From Cyanobacteria bacterium REEB446 (GTDB lineage Bacteria; Cyanobacteriota; Vampirovibrionia; LMEP-6097), in contig JAGWWP010000025.1 of NCBI GenBank assembly GCA_018970325.1, forward strand, positions 1 to 34,777: 34,777 nt of DNA. The letters run 5' to 3'. The translations under genes and the position numbers were made by a program. This document shows positions 7,670 to 18,439 of this stretch, piece by piece. Under the pieces are notes generated by a model. It had not been told where the DNA came from. It made no database searches and saw only the letters and a program-made list of their open reading frames with translations. Numbering within the stretch: the first letter of the stretch is position 1; the number at the start of each line of letters is the position of its first letter.

Positions 7670-7882
7670 GAAGTACTAAAGTATTTTGGCTTCGTAATAT
7701 CTAGTCCAACTGGATATTTATTATTTTCTAGCCTTACAGATCCAAAATATTTCTTTGAAAAACTTAACTATGAGCTGCTTTTCATCACTTGTTTGATTAG
7801 TATTATCGGTGTAAAATGTATTTTCAGAGGAATTGATATTCTCGAAAAATTTCAGACTGAGGTGAAGAAAGATGGAGAATGA
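7634..7882 (+). CDS. Small two-helix membrane protein, partner of the single-pass protein
   Basis: An 82-aa protein from ATG 7634 (MGLTQESLKYRAEVLKYFGF). I prefer this start to the upstream ATG at 7580, because MGLTQESLKY is conserved in the truncated copy at 4703 and the DNA before it looks like conserved promoter sequence. It has two hydrophobic stretches, about residues 19-33 and 48-65, and a charged C-terminus (EKFQTEVKKDGE). The stop overlaps the start of the next small gene by 11 bp, a classic coupled pair. No family is recognised. The pairing suggests a two-component small membrane complex. Confidence 0.6.
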   Translation: MGLTQESLKYRAEVLKYFGFVISSPTGYLLFSSLTDPKYFFEKLNYELLFITCLISIIGVKCIFRGIDILEKFQTEVKKDGE

Positions 7883-8042
7883 ATTATTTGCGTCTGCTTG
7901 GAGGATGTTCGTCATCCTTGGTACTCTTTCCATGATCATATTTTACGCACTATGGCAATTTTATATCCGCAAGAAAAAGGCTGGCAGACTAGATCCTAAT
8001 CAATCCTTTCTTCAAAATTTATGGGATGCAGTTTTACCTTAA
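7872..8042 (+). CDS. Small single-pass membrane protein, family copy 3
   Basis: A 56-aa ORF overlapping the 82-aa gene by 11 bp. Its N-terminal half, with the hydrophobic helix (about residues 12-31), is unlike copies 1 and 2. From RKKKAGRLDP onward it is identical in protein to copy 1, and the last 62 nt (7980-8041) are identical in DNA to 4943-5004. This mosaic looks like recent recombination or gene conversion of the 3' half, or selection to keep the cytoplasmic tail constant while the membrane part varies. Dam methylase follows after 35 bp. Confidence 0.7.
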   Translation: MENELFASAWRMFVILGTLSMIIFYALWQFYIRKKKAGRLDPNQSFLQNLWDAVLP

Positions 8043-8077
8043 GTAAGCTTGAGCTTTTTCATGTATGATTTTAATTC

Positions 8078-10521
<2,444 letters not shown>

Positions 10522-10529
10522 GCACATTG

Positions 10530-10535
10530 TATAAT
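10530..10535 (+). promoter_or_regulatory. Candidate -10 box for kup-chrA
   Basis: A perfect TATAAT lies in the short gap ahead of kup, 60 bp before its ATG. No good -35 box is found at the usual distance, so this is a weak call. It is the best promoter candidate for the kup-chrA pair. Confidence 0.3.
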
Positions 10536-10595
10536 GTTGTTTGGCTCAAATCGCCTAAGTATTCTCTTAAATCAAATTTCACTTCAACCTAAATA

Positions 10596-12407
10596 ATGCA
10601 GTTAAAAAACGATCTAACTAAAATCATAAAATCTCTTGGTTTAGTTTTTGGTGATATCGGTACCAGCCCAATCTACACCTTAACTGTAATATTTCTTACA
10701 CTTCAGCCAACTCTAGAGAATATCATGGGAGTCGTTTCGTTAGTCTTTTGGACTATGACCATATTAGTAACCATAGAATATGCATGGCTTGCTATGAGCC
10801 TTGGTAAAGGTGGTGAAGGTGGAACTATAGTTCTTCGAGAAATACTGGTCCCATTTTTAAAATCTGGTAGAAGAGTAACTGTCATCGCAATATTAACCTT
10901 TATTGGAGTTTCTTTACTAATCGGTGATGGTGTCATTACCCCAGCTATTAGTATTCTTTCTGCGGTAGAAGGTATTAGGCTAATTCCAAGTCTTACTGAT
11001 ATTAGCCAATCTAGCCTTATTTTAATAGCAAGCTTAATTGCGATAGGACTTTTCTATATTCAGAACAAAGGTACAGAAAAAGTTACAAGTTTTTTCGGTC
11101 CAATTATGGCTCTCTGGTTTATTGCGCTCACTATATCTGGCATCGTCTCGATATGTAGCTTCCCTGAAATCATAAAAGCAATTAGTCCCTATTATGCAGC
11201 TAAATTCCTTATCACTAATGGCTTTGCAGGATTTATCATCTTATCAGAAGTTATTCTGTGTGCTACTGGTGGGGAAGCCTTGTATGCAGATATGGGGCAT
11301 CTGGGGCGCTGGCCGATTATTAAAGCTTGGTCACTAGTTTTTTTTGCACTGTTTATAAACTATCTCGGTCAGGGTGCTTTTTTAGCGTTAAATCCAGATA
11401 CTAAAAATATTTTATTCGAGATGATAAACAGCGAAGCCCATATTCTTTACATCCCCTTTCTGGCACTGAGTATTATGGCTTCTATTATTGCCTCACAAGC
11501 GATGATCAGCGGTATGTTTTCGGTCGTCTATCAGGGGATAACCACAAAAATCATGCCTATGTTCAGGGTAGATTACACCTCAACTGAGTTTAGAACTCAA
11601 ATCTACATTGGAACAGTGAACTGGTTCTTACTAATCTTCGTTCTTACAGCGATGTTTGTGTTTAAAGAATCTAGTAATTTAGCCTCCGCTTACGGACTAG
11701 CTGTTACTGGAACTATGACTATAACTGGAATAATGATGACTTGGATATTTTTTCTTAGAAAAAATATCAACAGAATGTGCATAGCTGGCTTAATTACTTT
11801 AATTGATATCGTCTTTCTTACATCTAACATGTTTAAAATCCCTCATGGAGGCTACTGGTCACTGATAATCGCCTCTCTACCGCTTGCGATTATTCTTATT
11901 TATACGAATGGTCAAAAAAGACTTTATCAAGCCCTTAAACCTATACCAATAGAGAAATTTTTAGAGGAGTACATTCCTTCTTACAATGAATTTTATCGAA
12001 TCAGAGGAACCGCACTATATTTAATTCGTGATGCTAAAAATATTCCTCCATATATCACTAATACGATGTTCTGTAATAAGATTATTTACCAAAACAATAT
12101 ATTAATTTCAGCAAGTATCCTAGATGAAGCATTTGGAGTGAAAACTATCTTTACTGGAACTATAACAGAAGGTCTTCAGGTCTTAGAAATTCAAATCGGC
12201 TATATGGAAGTTATAGATATGGAAACCATTCTCAGGGAAGCTGGCATAGAGGAGAATGTTATTTTTTATGGTCTAGAAGATATTTTTACGGATAATCCTA
12301 TTTGGAAAATATTTGCTTTTATAAAAAAGATTACCCCTTCTTTCGTTCAGTTCTATTCCCTACCGTCTAATAAATTACATGGCATTATTACTAGGGTTGA
12401 GATATAA
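10596..12407 (+). CDS. kup: Kup-type low-affinity potassium transporter
   Basis: A 603-aa membrane protein that takes up K+ with protons (KUP/HAK/KT family). The start SLGLVFGDIGTSPIYTLTV, with the family motif GDIGTSP, is diagnostic. Further marks are GKGGEGGTIVL, LIGDGVITPAISILSAVEG and GGEALYADMGH. About twelve hydrophobic segments occupy the first 440 residues, followed by a soluble C-terminal domain of about 150 residues. The length is slightly below the E. coli protein (622 aa). chrA begins on the very next base after its stop, so both genes are one transcription unit. Confidence 0.95.
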   Translation: MQLKNDLTKIIKSLGLVFGDIGTSPIYTLTVIFLTLQPTLENIMGVVSLVFWTMTILVTIEYAWLAMSLGKGGEGGTIVLREILVPFLKSGRRVTVIAILTFIGVSLLIGDGVITPAISILSAVEGIRLIPSLTDISQSSLILIASLIAIGLFYIQNKGTEKVTSFFGPIMALWFIALTISGIVSICSFPEIIKAISPYYAAKFLITNGFAGFIILSEVILCATGGEALYADMGHLGRWPIIKAWSLVFFALFINYLGQGAFLALNPDTKNILFEMINSEAHILYIPFLALSIMASIIASQAMISGMFSVVYQGITTKIMPMFRVDYTSTEFRTQIYIGTVNWFLLIFVLTAMFVFKESSNLASAYGLAVTGTMTITGIMMTWIFFLRKNINRMCIAGLITLIDIVFLTSNMFKIPHGGYWSLIIASLPLAIILIYTNGQKRLYQALKPIPIEKFLEEYIPSYNEFYRIRGTALYLIRDAKNIPPYITNTMFCNKIIYQNNILISASILDEAFGVKTIFTGTITEGLQVLEIQIGYMEVIDMETILREAGIEENVIFYGLEDIFTDNPIWKIFAFIKKITPSFVQFYSLPSNKLHGIITRVEI

Positions 12408-13544
12408 ATGTCTACTAGAAATGTTTCTGTTCGCTCTATAATTTTAGTCTTCTTAAAAATCAGCTTCACTGCCTTTGGTGGTCACGCTGCCCACCTCGCT
12501 ATGATGGAAGAAGAAGTGGTTAGAAAGCGTAAATGGATTAGCCATGAAGAATTTCTAGATATCATAAGTGCTGCGAATCTCATTCCTGGTCCCAACTCTA
12601 CAGAAACAGCACTGCATATCGGTTACAGCCTAGCTAATTGGCGAGGTTTTTTCGCTGCTGGGCTTTCTTTTATTACCCCTACTATTATCATCGTCACTAG
12701 CGTGGCTATGGCTTACGTTAAATATGGCATGCTGCCCGCAACAGAAAATATTTTATTCTGGATAAAGCCAGTCATTATGGCGGTGATCTCACTTGCGATA
12801 TACCGTTTTAGTAAGACAGCCGTTAAAAGTAAATTACTTTTATTTATGCTGCTTTTAGCCTGTCTTGCCAGCGTTTTTAAAATTACCGAAATTGCAGTTA
12901 TTTTAGTAATCGGGGTTTCAGTAATGTTTATTAATATCAGCCGAAACAAATTTAACTCTTTTGTCCCAAGCTCCTTTCTACTAGATCCTATTATTCAAGC
13001 TAGTTCCTGCACTGTAAGCTGTGATCTTCCTGCTATATTTTTATTCTTTTTTAAAATCAGTGCGATTATTTTCGGTAGCGGTTACGTACTCTATGCCTTT
13101 CTCTATAACGATTTAGTAGTAAATTATCAGTGGATCAGCCAAGCTCAGTTAATTGATGCTATCGCCATCGGACAGTTCACACCTGGACCAGTGTTTACAG
13201 CTGCGACCTTTATCGGTTATTTACTAGCTGGCGTTCCTGGTGCTTTAATCGCAAGTGCGGGTGTTTTTCTACCAGCTTTTATTTACGTAGCCATCACTTC
13301 ACCTTTTTTAAGCCAGATGCGCCAATCAAAATCCCTGAGTTTCTTTCTAGATGGCGTGAATGTCGCTTCATTAGCTTTAATGATAGTGGTGTGTTTCAAT
13401 TTAGCAAGTGCCATGCTCACAAACTCACTAGCCATAAGCATCTTCGTAGTAAGCCTAGCAATTTTATGGCGTTTTAAAGTTAATTCAGCTTGGCTGATTT
13501 TAGTCGCTGCAATTATAGGGTTTATAAAGAGTTTTTGGGTTTAG
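12408..13544 (+). CDS. chrA: ChrA-type chromate transporter, two-domain form
   Basis: A 378-aa membrane protein of the CHR family with both halves present. The first half has TAFGGHAAHLAMM and LIPGPNSTETALHIGY; the second has FGSGYVLYAF and GQFTPGPVFTAATFIGY. The repeated FGxG...PGP pattern is the CHR signature. Characterised members export chromate, but many chromosomal homologues have unknown anion substrates, so the chromate role is inferred from family only. It starts immediately after the kup stop. Its own stop codon lies inside a copy of the 35-nt dispersed repeat. It converges on folC with a 41-bp gap. Confidence 0.88.
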   Translation: MSTRNVSVRSIILVFLKISFTAFGGHAAHLAMMEEEVVRKRKWISHEEFLDIISAANLIPGPNSTETALHIGYSLANWRGFFAAGLSFITPTIIIVTSVAMAYVKYGMLPATENILFWIKPVIMAVISLAIYRFSKTAVKSKLLLFMLLLACLASVFKITEIAVILVIGVSVMFINISRNKFNSFVPSSFLLDPIIQASSCTVSCDLPAIFLFFFKISAIIFGSGYVLYAFLYNDLVVNYQWISQAQLIDAIAIGQFTPGPVFTAATFIGYLLAGVPGALIASAGVFLPAFIYVAITSPFLSQMRQSKSLSFFLDGVNVASLALMIVVCFNLASAMLTNSLAISIFVVSLAILWRFKVNSAWLILVAAIIGFIKSFWV

Positions 13545-13574
13545 AGACGGCTGCACAACTATAATTTCTGCGTT
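13540..13574 (+). repeat. 35-nt dispersed repeat, copy 1
   Basis: It matches 27550-27584 at 27 of 35 positions and the complement of 22541-22575 at 26 of 35, without gaps. The conserved parts are TTAGAGAC at the left and TTTCTGCG at the right. It includes the chrA stop codon and fills the gap between chrA and folC. Confidence 0.55.
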
Positions 13575-13585
13575 ATCAAAGCTAA

Positions 13586-14767
13586 CTATAAGGCAGTATT
13601 CTTACGCACTTCACCTAGTAAATAAATAGACCCACTAACTATGAGTAAATCCTTATCAGCCTTAAGCTCCTTAACTTTCTTGAGTGCAGTCTCTGATTCA
13701 TTAAAAGCATATAAATTCTGTGAAAAACCAGTTAAAGCATAATTCTCTTCTATAAAGCTTTTTAAAAGCTCTGCTTTTTGAGTCCTATCATTCTTAACTT
13801 CAGTGAAAATAATAATATCTTTTTTTGGATCATAAATCTCCGAGAGCAGCTCCCGCAGGCAGTCTTGGTAAATTTTATCTTGCAGGTAAGCTAAAAGAAA
13901 TATTTTTCGAGTAAAAAAATTATTAGCGACTAATAATTTTATATATTTATTTAACTGCTGAGAAGCTGCCGCGTTATGAGCAGCATCCATAAGAATATTT
14001 TTATCCTGATCGAACTCAAAACGCCCAGGGTAATTCTTTTTAAAATCAGCACTAAACTCATATCTAAATTTAGTTTCGACTTTAAAATCATTAATACTCT
14101 CATAAATTCTAATTGCGAGATTTAAATTATCACCAAAAGGATCATTAGGAAAAAGTTCCGGATTTCTTTCATCTTCATCTAGCTCAAAATGTGGCACAGA
14201 TGGCTTCATAATACCTTCCTTCTCAGTACGAATCTCTTCTAAGGTATTCCCCAAGATATTCATATGATCCATACCTATACTCGTTATTGCAGTCGCTAGA
14301 GTTTTAGATGGAGAGATAACATTAGTAGCATCGAGCCTGCCACCTAGACCGACTTCTAAAATAGCCACATCGACATTCTCTTCTTTAAAATACTGAAAAG
14401 CTAGTACAGTCATTTTTTCAAAACCCGTAAGCTGATCTACGATATTTTCTCTAACTAAAACTGAATCTATGCTTTGAAATAATTTAAACCATAAATCATT
14501 AAACCTTGTCTCTGAGATCATTTCACCATTAATGTGAAAACGCTCACAGGGGCTAATTAAATGCGGACTCGTATATTTAGCGATTTTCAGCTTAGTAAAT
14601 TTAAGATAAAGAAGCTCTAAAAATCTACACACCGAGCCTTTACCATTAGTTCCAGCGATATGAATCGCAAAAAAAGAGTCCTGAGGATTAAAAAGAAAAG
14701 CCAGGGCTTCTTTAGTATTTTCTAGCCCTAGCTTTATATTGTTATCTATATTTTGATCTGGGAACAA
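13586..14767 (-). CDS. folC: Bifunctional folylpolyglutamate synthase / dihydrofolate synthase
   Basis: A 393-aa Mur-ligase-like enzyme adding glutamate to dihydropteroate and folates with ATP. HIAGTNGKGSVCRFLE is the P-loop. KYTSPHLISPCERFHINGE and LEVGLGGRLDATNVI are family motifs, and ILMDAAHNAAA is the C-terminal-domain signature. The start is TTG at 14767, with GAGGA three bases upstream. This leaves 9 bp to the ribonuclease gene before it, so folC is very likely read with tuf-rpsJ-rne. The N-terminus is shorter than in E. coli FolC. The middle (about residues 195-235) is divergent and acidic and may be a lineage-specific loop. Confidence 0.9.
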   Translation of the reverse strand: MFPDQNIDNNIKLGLENTKEALAFLFNPQDSFFAIHIAGTNGKGSVCRFLELLYLKFTKLKIAKYTSPHLISPCERFHINGEMISETRFNDLWFKLFQSIDSVLVRENIVDQLTGFEKMTVLAFQYFKEENVDVAILEVGLGGRLDATNVISPSKTLATAITSIGMDHMNILGNTLEEIRTEKEGIMKPSVPHFELDEDERNPELFPNDPFGDNLNLAIRIYESINDFKVETKFRYEFSADFKKNYPGRFEFDQDKNILMDAAHNAAASQQLNKYIKLLVANNFFTRKIFLLAYLQDKIYQDCLRELLSEIYDPKKDIIIFTEVKNDRTQKAELLKSFIEENYALTGFSQNLYAFNESETALKKVKELKADKDLLIVSGSIYLLGEVRKNTAL

Positions 14768-14776
14768 GTGTCCTCA

Positions 14777-16627
14777 CTATACAGTCTCATCACCTAGCTG
14801 AAAATGTGAAAAAGTTTTCTGGCTAGTTAAATCATCAACGAACTGTTTATCTTCTGCATCTAAACGAGGATATGCTGGTTCTTTAGGTTCTATCTGACTA
14901 AAAACTTTTTCTAAAGCTTCCTCTTTATGACTAGGAATAGACATTTCAGCACTTAAAATATTATCTAAATCTACTTTAATTTCTGCTTCTGGACTAAGAT
15001 TTTCTGGCTTTTTGAAAATAAATTCTTTATCTTTAACTGGTAAAGGATTCGAGTTTACTTTCTCACCAAACGGCTTACGCTCATCCCTATCTCTACGATG
15101 ATTATTTTTTCTTGGATTCTTATTATTAGAAGAATTATTCAGCGTATTCGTATTCGTAGGAGAGCCACTTGCCGCACTATTATTAACTAATAGAGGTGGC
15201 TTATTTAAATTTAAAGTAGGAGGATTATTAGAATTTAATAAAGGCTTATTTAGATTCTTCTGAAAACCTGGCTTCGGAAGAGTATTCTGCCCACCTAAAG
15301 AAGAACTACTTCTATTAAATTTATCATTCCTATCTAAACTTAAACTATTACGCTCACCACGATCATTACGGTCACGATTAAATTTATCATTGCGATTTTG
15401 ATTATTGAGTTGATGATTATGAGACGGTCTCTGTCCAGATAGCTTAAATACTATTCCGACGCCACCACAATGAGAACATTCTTCACCAAAAACTTCACTA
15501 AGAGCTTGGCCTGAACGTTTACGAGTTATCTCAACTAAACATAGCTCAGATAGAGGTCCTACCTGTGGCTTCGCCTTATCTGGTCTAAGAACAGATTCTA
15601 AAGTCTCCATAACCCTGATACGATCTTCTCTTTCAGCCATATCAATAAAATCGATGATTATCATCCCACCAATATTACGCAGCTTAATATGCCTTGCTAT
15701 CTCAATAGCCGCTTCCATATTAGTTCTACGAACAGTTTCACGTAAACTATTACTAGCTGTAAATTTACCAGAGTTAATATCTATCGCCGTAAGGGCTTCC
15801 ATCGTTTGGATAATAATATAACCACCACTAGGGAGATCTACACGCTTAGATAGACAGCTGCGTAATTCTTTCTCGACTTCTGTTTTTTGTAGAATTTGAT
15901 CAGTTTCTATATATCTTACTGAAACTTCTCTTCCAGTCCAAGCTTTAAGAAACTCTTCACACCTGTATTTAGACTGCAAAGAAGATACAATAATTTCATC
16001 AATAGTACTATTAAAATTATCTCTCAGAACGGAATAGAGAAAATCTTTATCTTTATTAACTACACCAGGACTAGTTCTCTGCTCATGCTTATCAACAATA
16101 TTTTTCCAGATGTTCCACAGATTAACAAAATCTTCTTCCAGCTCTTCTTTAGTACGACCAGATGCCTCTGTCCTAATTACCAAACCAAATTCTTCTGGTT
16201 TCATAAGATTAGCTATCGCCTTTAAACGATCTCTCTCCTCATGCTCACTAATCTTTTTACTAGTCGAAATACTAGTATTTTCAGTAGTTAAAACAAAATA
16301 TCTTCCAGGAATACTAATCGTGAGGTTAACCCTCGGACCTTTTTTACCAGTAGGTTCTTTTTCAATTTGCACCAATAATTTTTGACCTGGAGCGAGTCTT
16401 TCATAGAGAGTACCATTTCCAGGTATATCATTTGCGTGAAGGAAGCCCATCCTTCCTTCTTCAAGTTTTACGAAAACCGCATTAATCGAAGGCATTATAT
16501 TTTCTACATGAACTGTATAAATATCACCTACGCTAAATTCGTTACGCGAAACAAAGAAGTCCTGAGCCTTGCCGTCCTCAGTAATAGCGGCAATATTATG
16601 ATGCTCAGAAATTATTAGAGATTTCAT
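14777..16627 (-). CDS. rne: Ribonuclease E/G family endoribonuclease
   Basis: A 616-aa RNase E/G. An S1 RNA-binding domain lies at about 35-110. The DNase I-like catalytic core has D283 and N285 in AIDINSG and D326 in IIIDFIDM, the magnesium ligands. The zinc-link CxxC is C384-x-x-C387 (ECSHCGG). RNase E/G makes single-strand cuts in mRNA decay and rRNA maturation. From about residue 400 the tail is disordered, rich in N, R, P and S, with RNDKFNR repeated. The length and the short tail resemble cyanobacterial RNase E more than the 1061-aa E. coli enzyme. I do not see the arginine-rich PNPase-binding nonapeptide of cyanobacteria. An AGAAGG ribosome site precedes the ATG. Confidence 0.92.
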   Translation of the reverse strand: MKSLIISEHHNIAAITEDGKAQDFFVSRNEFSVGDIYTVHVENIMPSINAVFVKLEEGRMGFLHANDIPGNGTLYERLAPGQKLLVQIEKEPTGKKGPRVNLTISIPGRYFVLTTENTSISTSKKISEHEERDRLKAIANLMKPEEFGLVIRTEASGRTKEELEEDFVNLWNIWKNIVDKHEQRTSPGVVNKDKDFLYSVLRDNFNSTIDEIIVSSLQSKYRCEEFLKAWTGREVSVRYIETDQILQKTEVEKELRSCLSKRVDLPSGGYIIIQTMEALTAIDINSGKFTASNSLRETVRRTNMEAAIEIARHIKLRNIGGMIIIDFIDMAEREDRIRVMETLESVLRPDKAKPQVGPLSELCLVEITRKRSGQALSEVFGEECSHCGGVGIVFKLSGQRPSHNHQLNNQNRNDKFNRDRNDRGERNSLSLDRNDKFNRSSSSLGGQNTLPKPGFQKNLNKPLLNSNNPPTLNLNKPPLLVNNSAASGSPTNTNTLNNSSNNKNPRKNNHRRDRDERKPFGEKVNSNPLPVKDKEFIFKKPENLSPEAEIKVDLDNILSAEMSIPSHKEEALEKVFSQIEPKEPAYPRLDAEDKQFVDDLTSQKTFSHFQLGDETV

Positions 16628-16671
16628 GTTAGCACCTTCTTTTATTTAGTTTTAGCTTGTGGTTTTAAGAA

Positions 16672-17016
16672 TTAAACTTTCACAGCGATATCAACACCAG
16701 CTGGAAGATCAAGGTCTTTCAATGATGTCGTCGTCTCTTGAGTTGGCTCATACAGATCAATCAAACAAGAATGAGTTTTTATTTGAAAATGTTCTCTAGA
16801 TTTTTTATTGACGTGAGGTGATCTCAAAACACAATATCTACGGATTTTCGAAGGCATGCGAACAGGACCAGAGACTATAGCCCCAGTCCTATTAGCCGCA
16901 TCAATAATCTGGCTAGCCGAAGCATCTAGACTTGTTGGGTCATAGCTTCTTAGTTTAATTCTTATACGATTTTGTCTTTTTTTGGACTGTTTCGATTCTT
17001 TTTGTGTGCTAACCAT
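16672..17016 (-). CDS. rpsJ: Ribosomal protein S10
   Basis: A 114-aa S10, a small-subunit protein of the 30S head that also takes part in antitermination as NusE. NRIRIKLRSYDPTSLDAS, GPVRMPSKIRRYCVLRSPHV and KSREHFQIKTH are unmistakable. About ten lysine- and serine-rich extra residues precede the usual start. It lies 48 bp behind tuf and is followed by an RNase E/G gene, not by rplC/rplD as in the canonical S10 operon. tuf-rpsJ is the arrangement known from the cyanobacterial str operon. Confidence 0.97.
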   Translation of the reverse strand: MVSTQKESKQSKKRQNRIRIKLRSYDPTSLDASASQIIDAANRTGAIVSGPVRMPSKIRRYCVLRSPHVNKKSREHFQIKTHSCLIDLYEPTQETTTSLKDLDLPAGVDIAVKV

Positions 17017-17064
17017 AACTGTATTTATCGCTTTATTATATCAGAAATTATTCTATTTTAGTAA

Positions 17065-18279
17065 CTATTCAATGATAGAAGAAACAACGCCTGCTCCAAC
17101 TGTCTTCCCGCCTTCTCTAATAGCGAATCTCATTCCTTCTTCGATCGCTACTGGCTGAATAAGTTCAACAGTCATCTCAATGTTATCTCCAGGCATAACC
17201 ATCTCTACGCCGTCTGGAAGAATTACGTTACCAGTCACGTCTGTAGTTCTGATGTAGAACTGTGGTCTGTAACCTTTAAAGAATGGAGTGTGTCTTCCAC
17301 CTTCATCTTTAGTTAAAACGTAAACGCTACCTACAAACTTAGTATGTGGCTTGATAGATCCTGGCTTAACGATAACCTGACCTCTCTGGATATCATCCTT
17401 ATCAATACCTCTAAGAAGTACACCAGCATTATCACCAGCTTGAACTTCAGTAAGAGTTTTTCTAAACATCTCACATCCAGTGATTACAGTCGCTCTAGTA
17501 TCAGTGATACCAACAATCTCTACGTTATCACCAACTTTACAAGCTCCTCTCTCGACTCTACCTGTAGCAACAGTACCTCTACCAGTAATAGTGAAAACAT
17601 CCTCAACAGCCATCAAGAAAGCTTTATCAATATCACGAACTGGAGTAGGAACGTCTTTATCTACCGCATCGATTAGATCGAAAATTTTATCTGCCCACTT
17701 ATCATCACCTGGCTTAAGTGCTGGATTAGCCATAACAGCCTCAACAGCTTTAAGAGCAGATCCTCTGATAAATGTAATATTATCTCCATCAAACTCATAC
17801 TTAGAAAGAAGCTCTCTCGTCTCCATCTCTACAAGCTCAAGTAATTCTTCATCATCAACCATGTCGCACTTATTCAAGAATACGACCAAGAATCCAACAC
17901 CTACTTGCTTAGCAAGAAGAATATGCTCTCTAGTCTGAGGCATAGGACCATCAGCTGCCGATACAACAAGTATACCGCCATCCATCTGAGCCGCACCAGT
18001 AATCATGTTTTTAACATAGTCCGCGTGACCAGGGCAATCTACGTGAGCGTAGTGCCTAGTTTCACTCTCATACTCTACGTGAGCAGTATTAATAGTAATA
18101 CCACGCGCCTTCTCTTCTGGAGCTGCATCGATCTCATCATATTTTTTCGATGTCGCTCTACCTTGCGTCGCAAGGGTCATACAGATAGCCGCAGTAAGTG
18201 TAGTTTTACCGTGGTCTACGTGACCGATAGTACCTACGTTAACATTAGGTTTTGTTCTTTTAAATTGTTCTCTAGCCAT
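17065..18279 (-). CDS. tuf: Translation elongation factor Tu
   Basis: A 404-aa GTPase that brings aminoacyl-tRNA to the ribosome. GTP-binding motifs are GHVDHGKT (19-26), DCPGH and NKCD. All three EF-Tu domains are present. The wording around [20 protein letters not shown] and [18 protein letters not shown] follows cyanobacterial EF-Tu closely. A good ribosome site AGAGGA lies ahead of ATG 18279. It heads the minus-strand block tuf-rpsJ-rne-folC. fusA, normally upstream, is absent; the neighbour is a divergent antiporter gene. NKCD in place of the commoner NKKD/NKVD at the third position is conservative. Confidence 0.98.
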   Translation of the reverse strand: MAREQFKRTKPNVNVGTIGHVDHGKTTLTAAICMTLATQGRATSKKYDEIDAAPEEKARGITINTAHVEYESETRHYAHVDCPGHADYVKNMITGAAQMDGGILVVSAADGPMPQTREHILLAKQVGVGFLVVFLNKCDMVDDEELLELVEMETRELLSKYEFDGDNITFIRGSALKAVEAVMANPALKPGDDKWADKIFDLIDAVDKDVPTPVRDIDKAFLMAVEDVFTITGRGTVATGRVERGACKVGDNVEIVGITDTRATVITGCEMFRKTLTEVQAGDNAGVLLRGIDKDDIQRGQVIVKPGSIKPHTKFVGSVYVLTKDEGGRHTPFFKGYRPQFYIRTTDVTGNVILPDGVEMVMPGDNIEMTVELIQPVAIEEGMRFAIREGGKTVGAGVVSSIIE

Positions 18280-18439
18280 TTAGTCAAGTCCTCTCTTTCA
18301 ATTGTTATATAAAAAAATCAATAAATCCAAAGTCGATTGAATCAGTTTAAATATTATCAAAACTAACCCAATTAAATATAAGTAATTAATTAAAAATTTG
18401 TAATTATTCAATCAATCCGCTAACATTTAGCCTTAAGTT
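18280..18439. promoter_or_regulatory. Divergent promoter region between tuf and the antiporter
   Basis: 160 bp of very AT-rich DNA between two divergent starts. On the minus strand a TATAAC box (about 18306-18311) lies 27 bp before the tuf ATG, with TTGGAT or TTTGGA 15-16 bp further upstream, a plausible tuf promoter. On the plus strand several A/T boxes occur, none clearly better than chance. Confidence 0.4.

Noticed and set aside
4841-8042. Small membrane proteins as CcoQ-type cytochrome oxidase subunits
   Set aside because: Size and one helix plus basic tail fit, but the tail sequence does not resemble CcoQ and no oxidase gene is nearby.
10522-10595. Riboswitch (for example c-di-AMP type) ahead of kup
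   Set aside because: The gap is only 74 bp and shows no conserved riboswitch core.
13545-13585. Rho-independent terminator between convergent chrA and folC
   Set aside because: No GC-rich stem with T-run; the gap is occupied by the dispersed repeat. Similar searches in the other convergent gaps (8884, 21183-21205, 24398-24432) also gave no convincing terminator.
17344-18312. Three plus-strand ORFs of 110-152 aa across the tuf gene
   Set aside because: They are antisense shadows of a certain gene, Ser/Thr-rich with no domain pattern.
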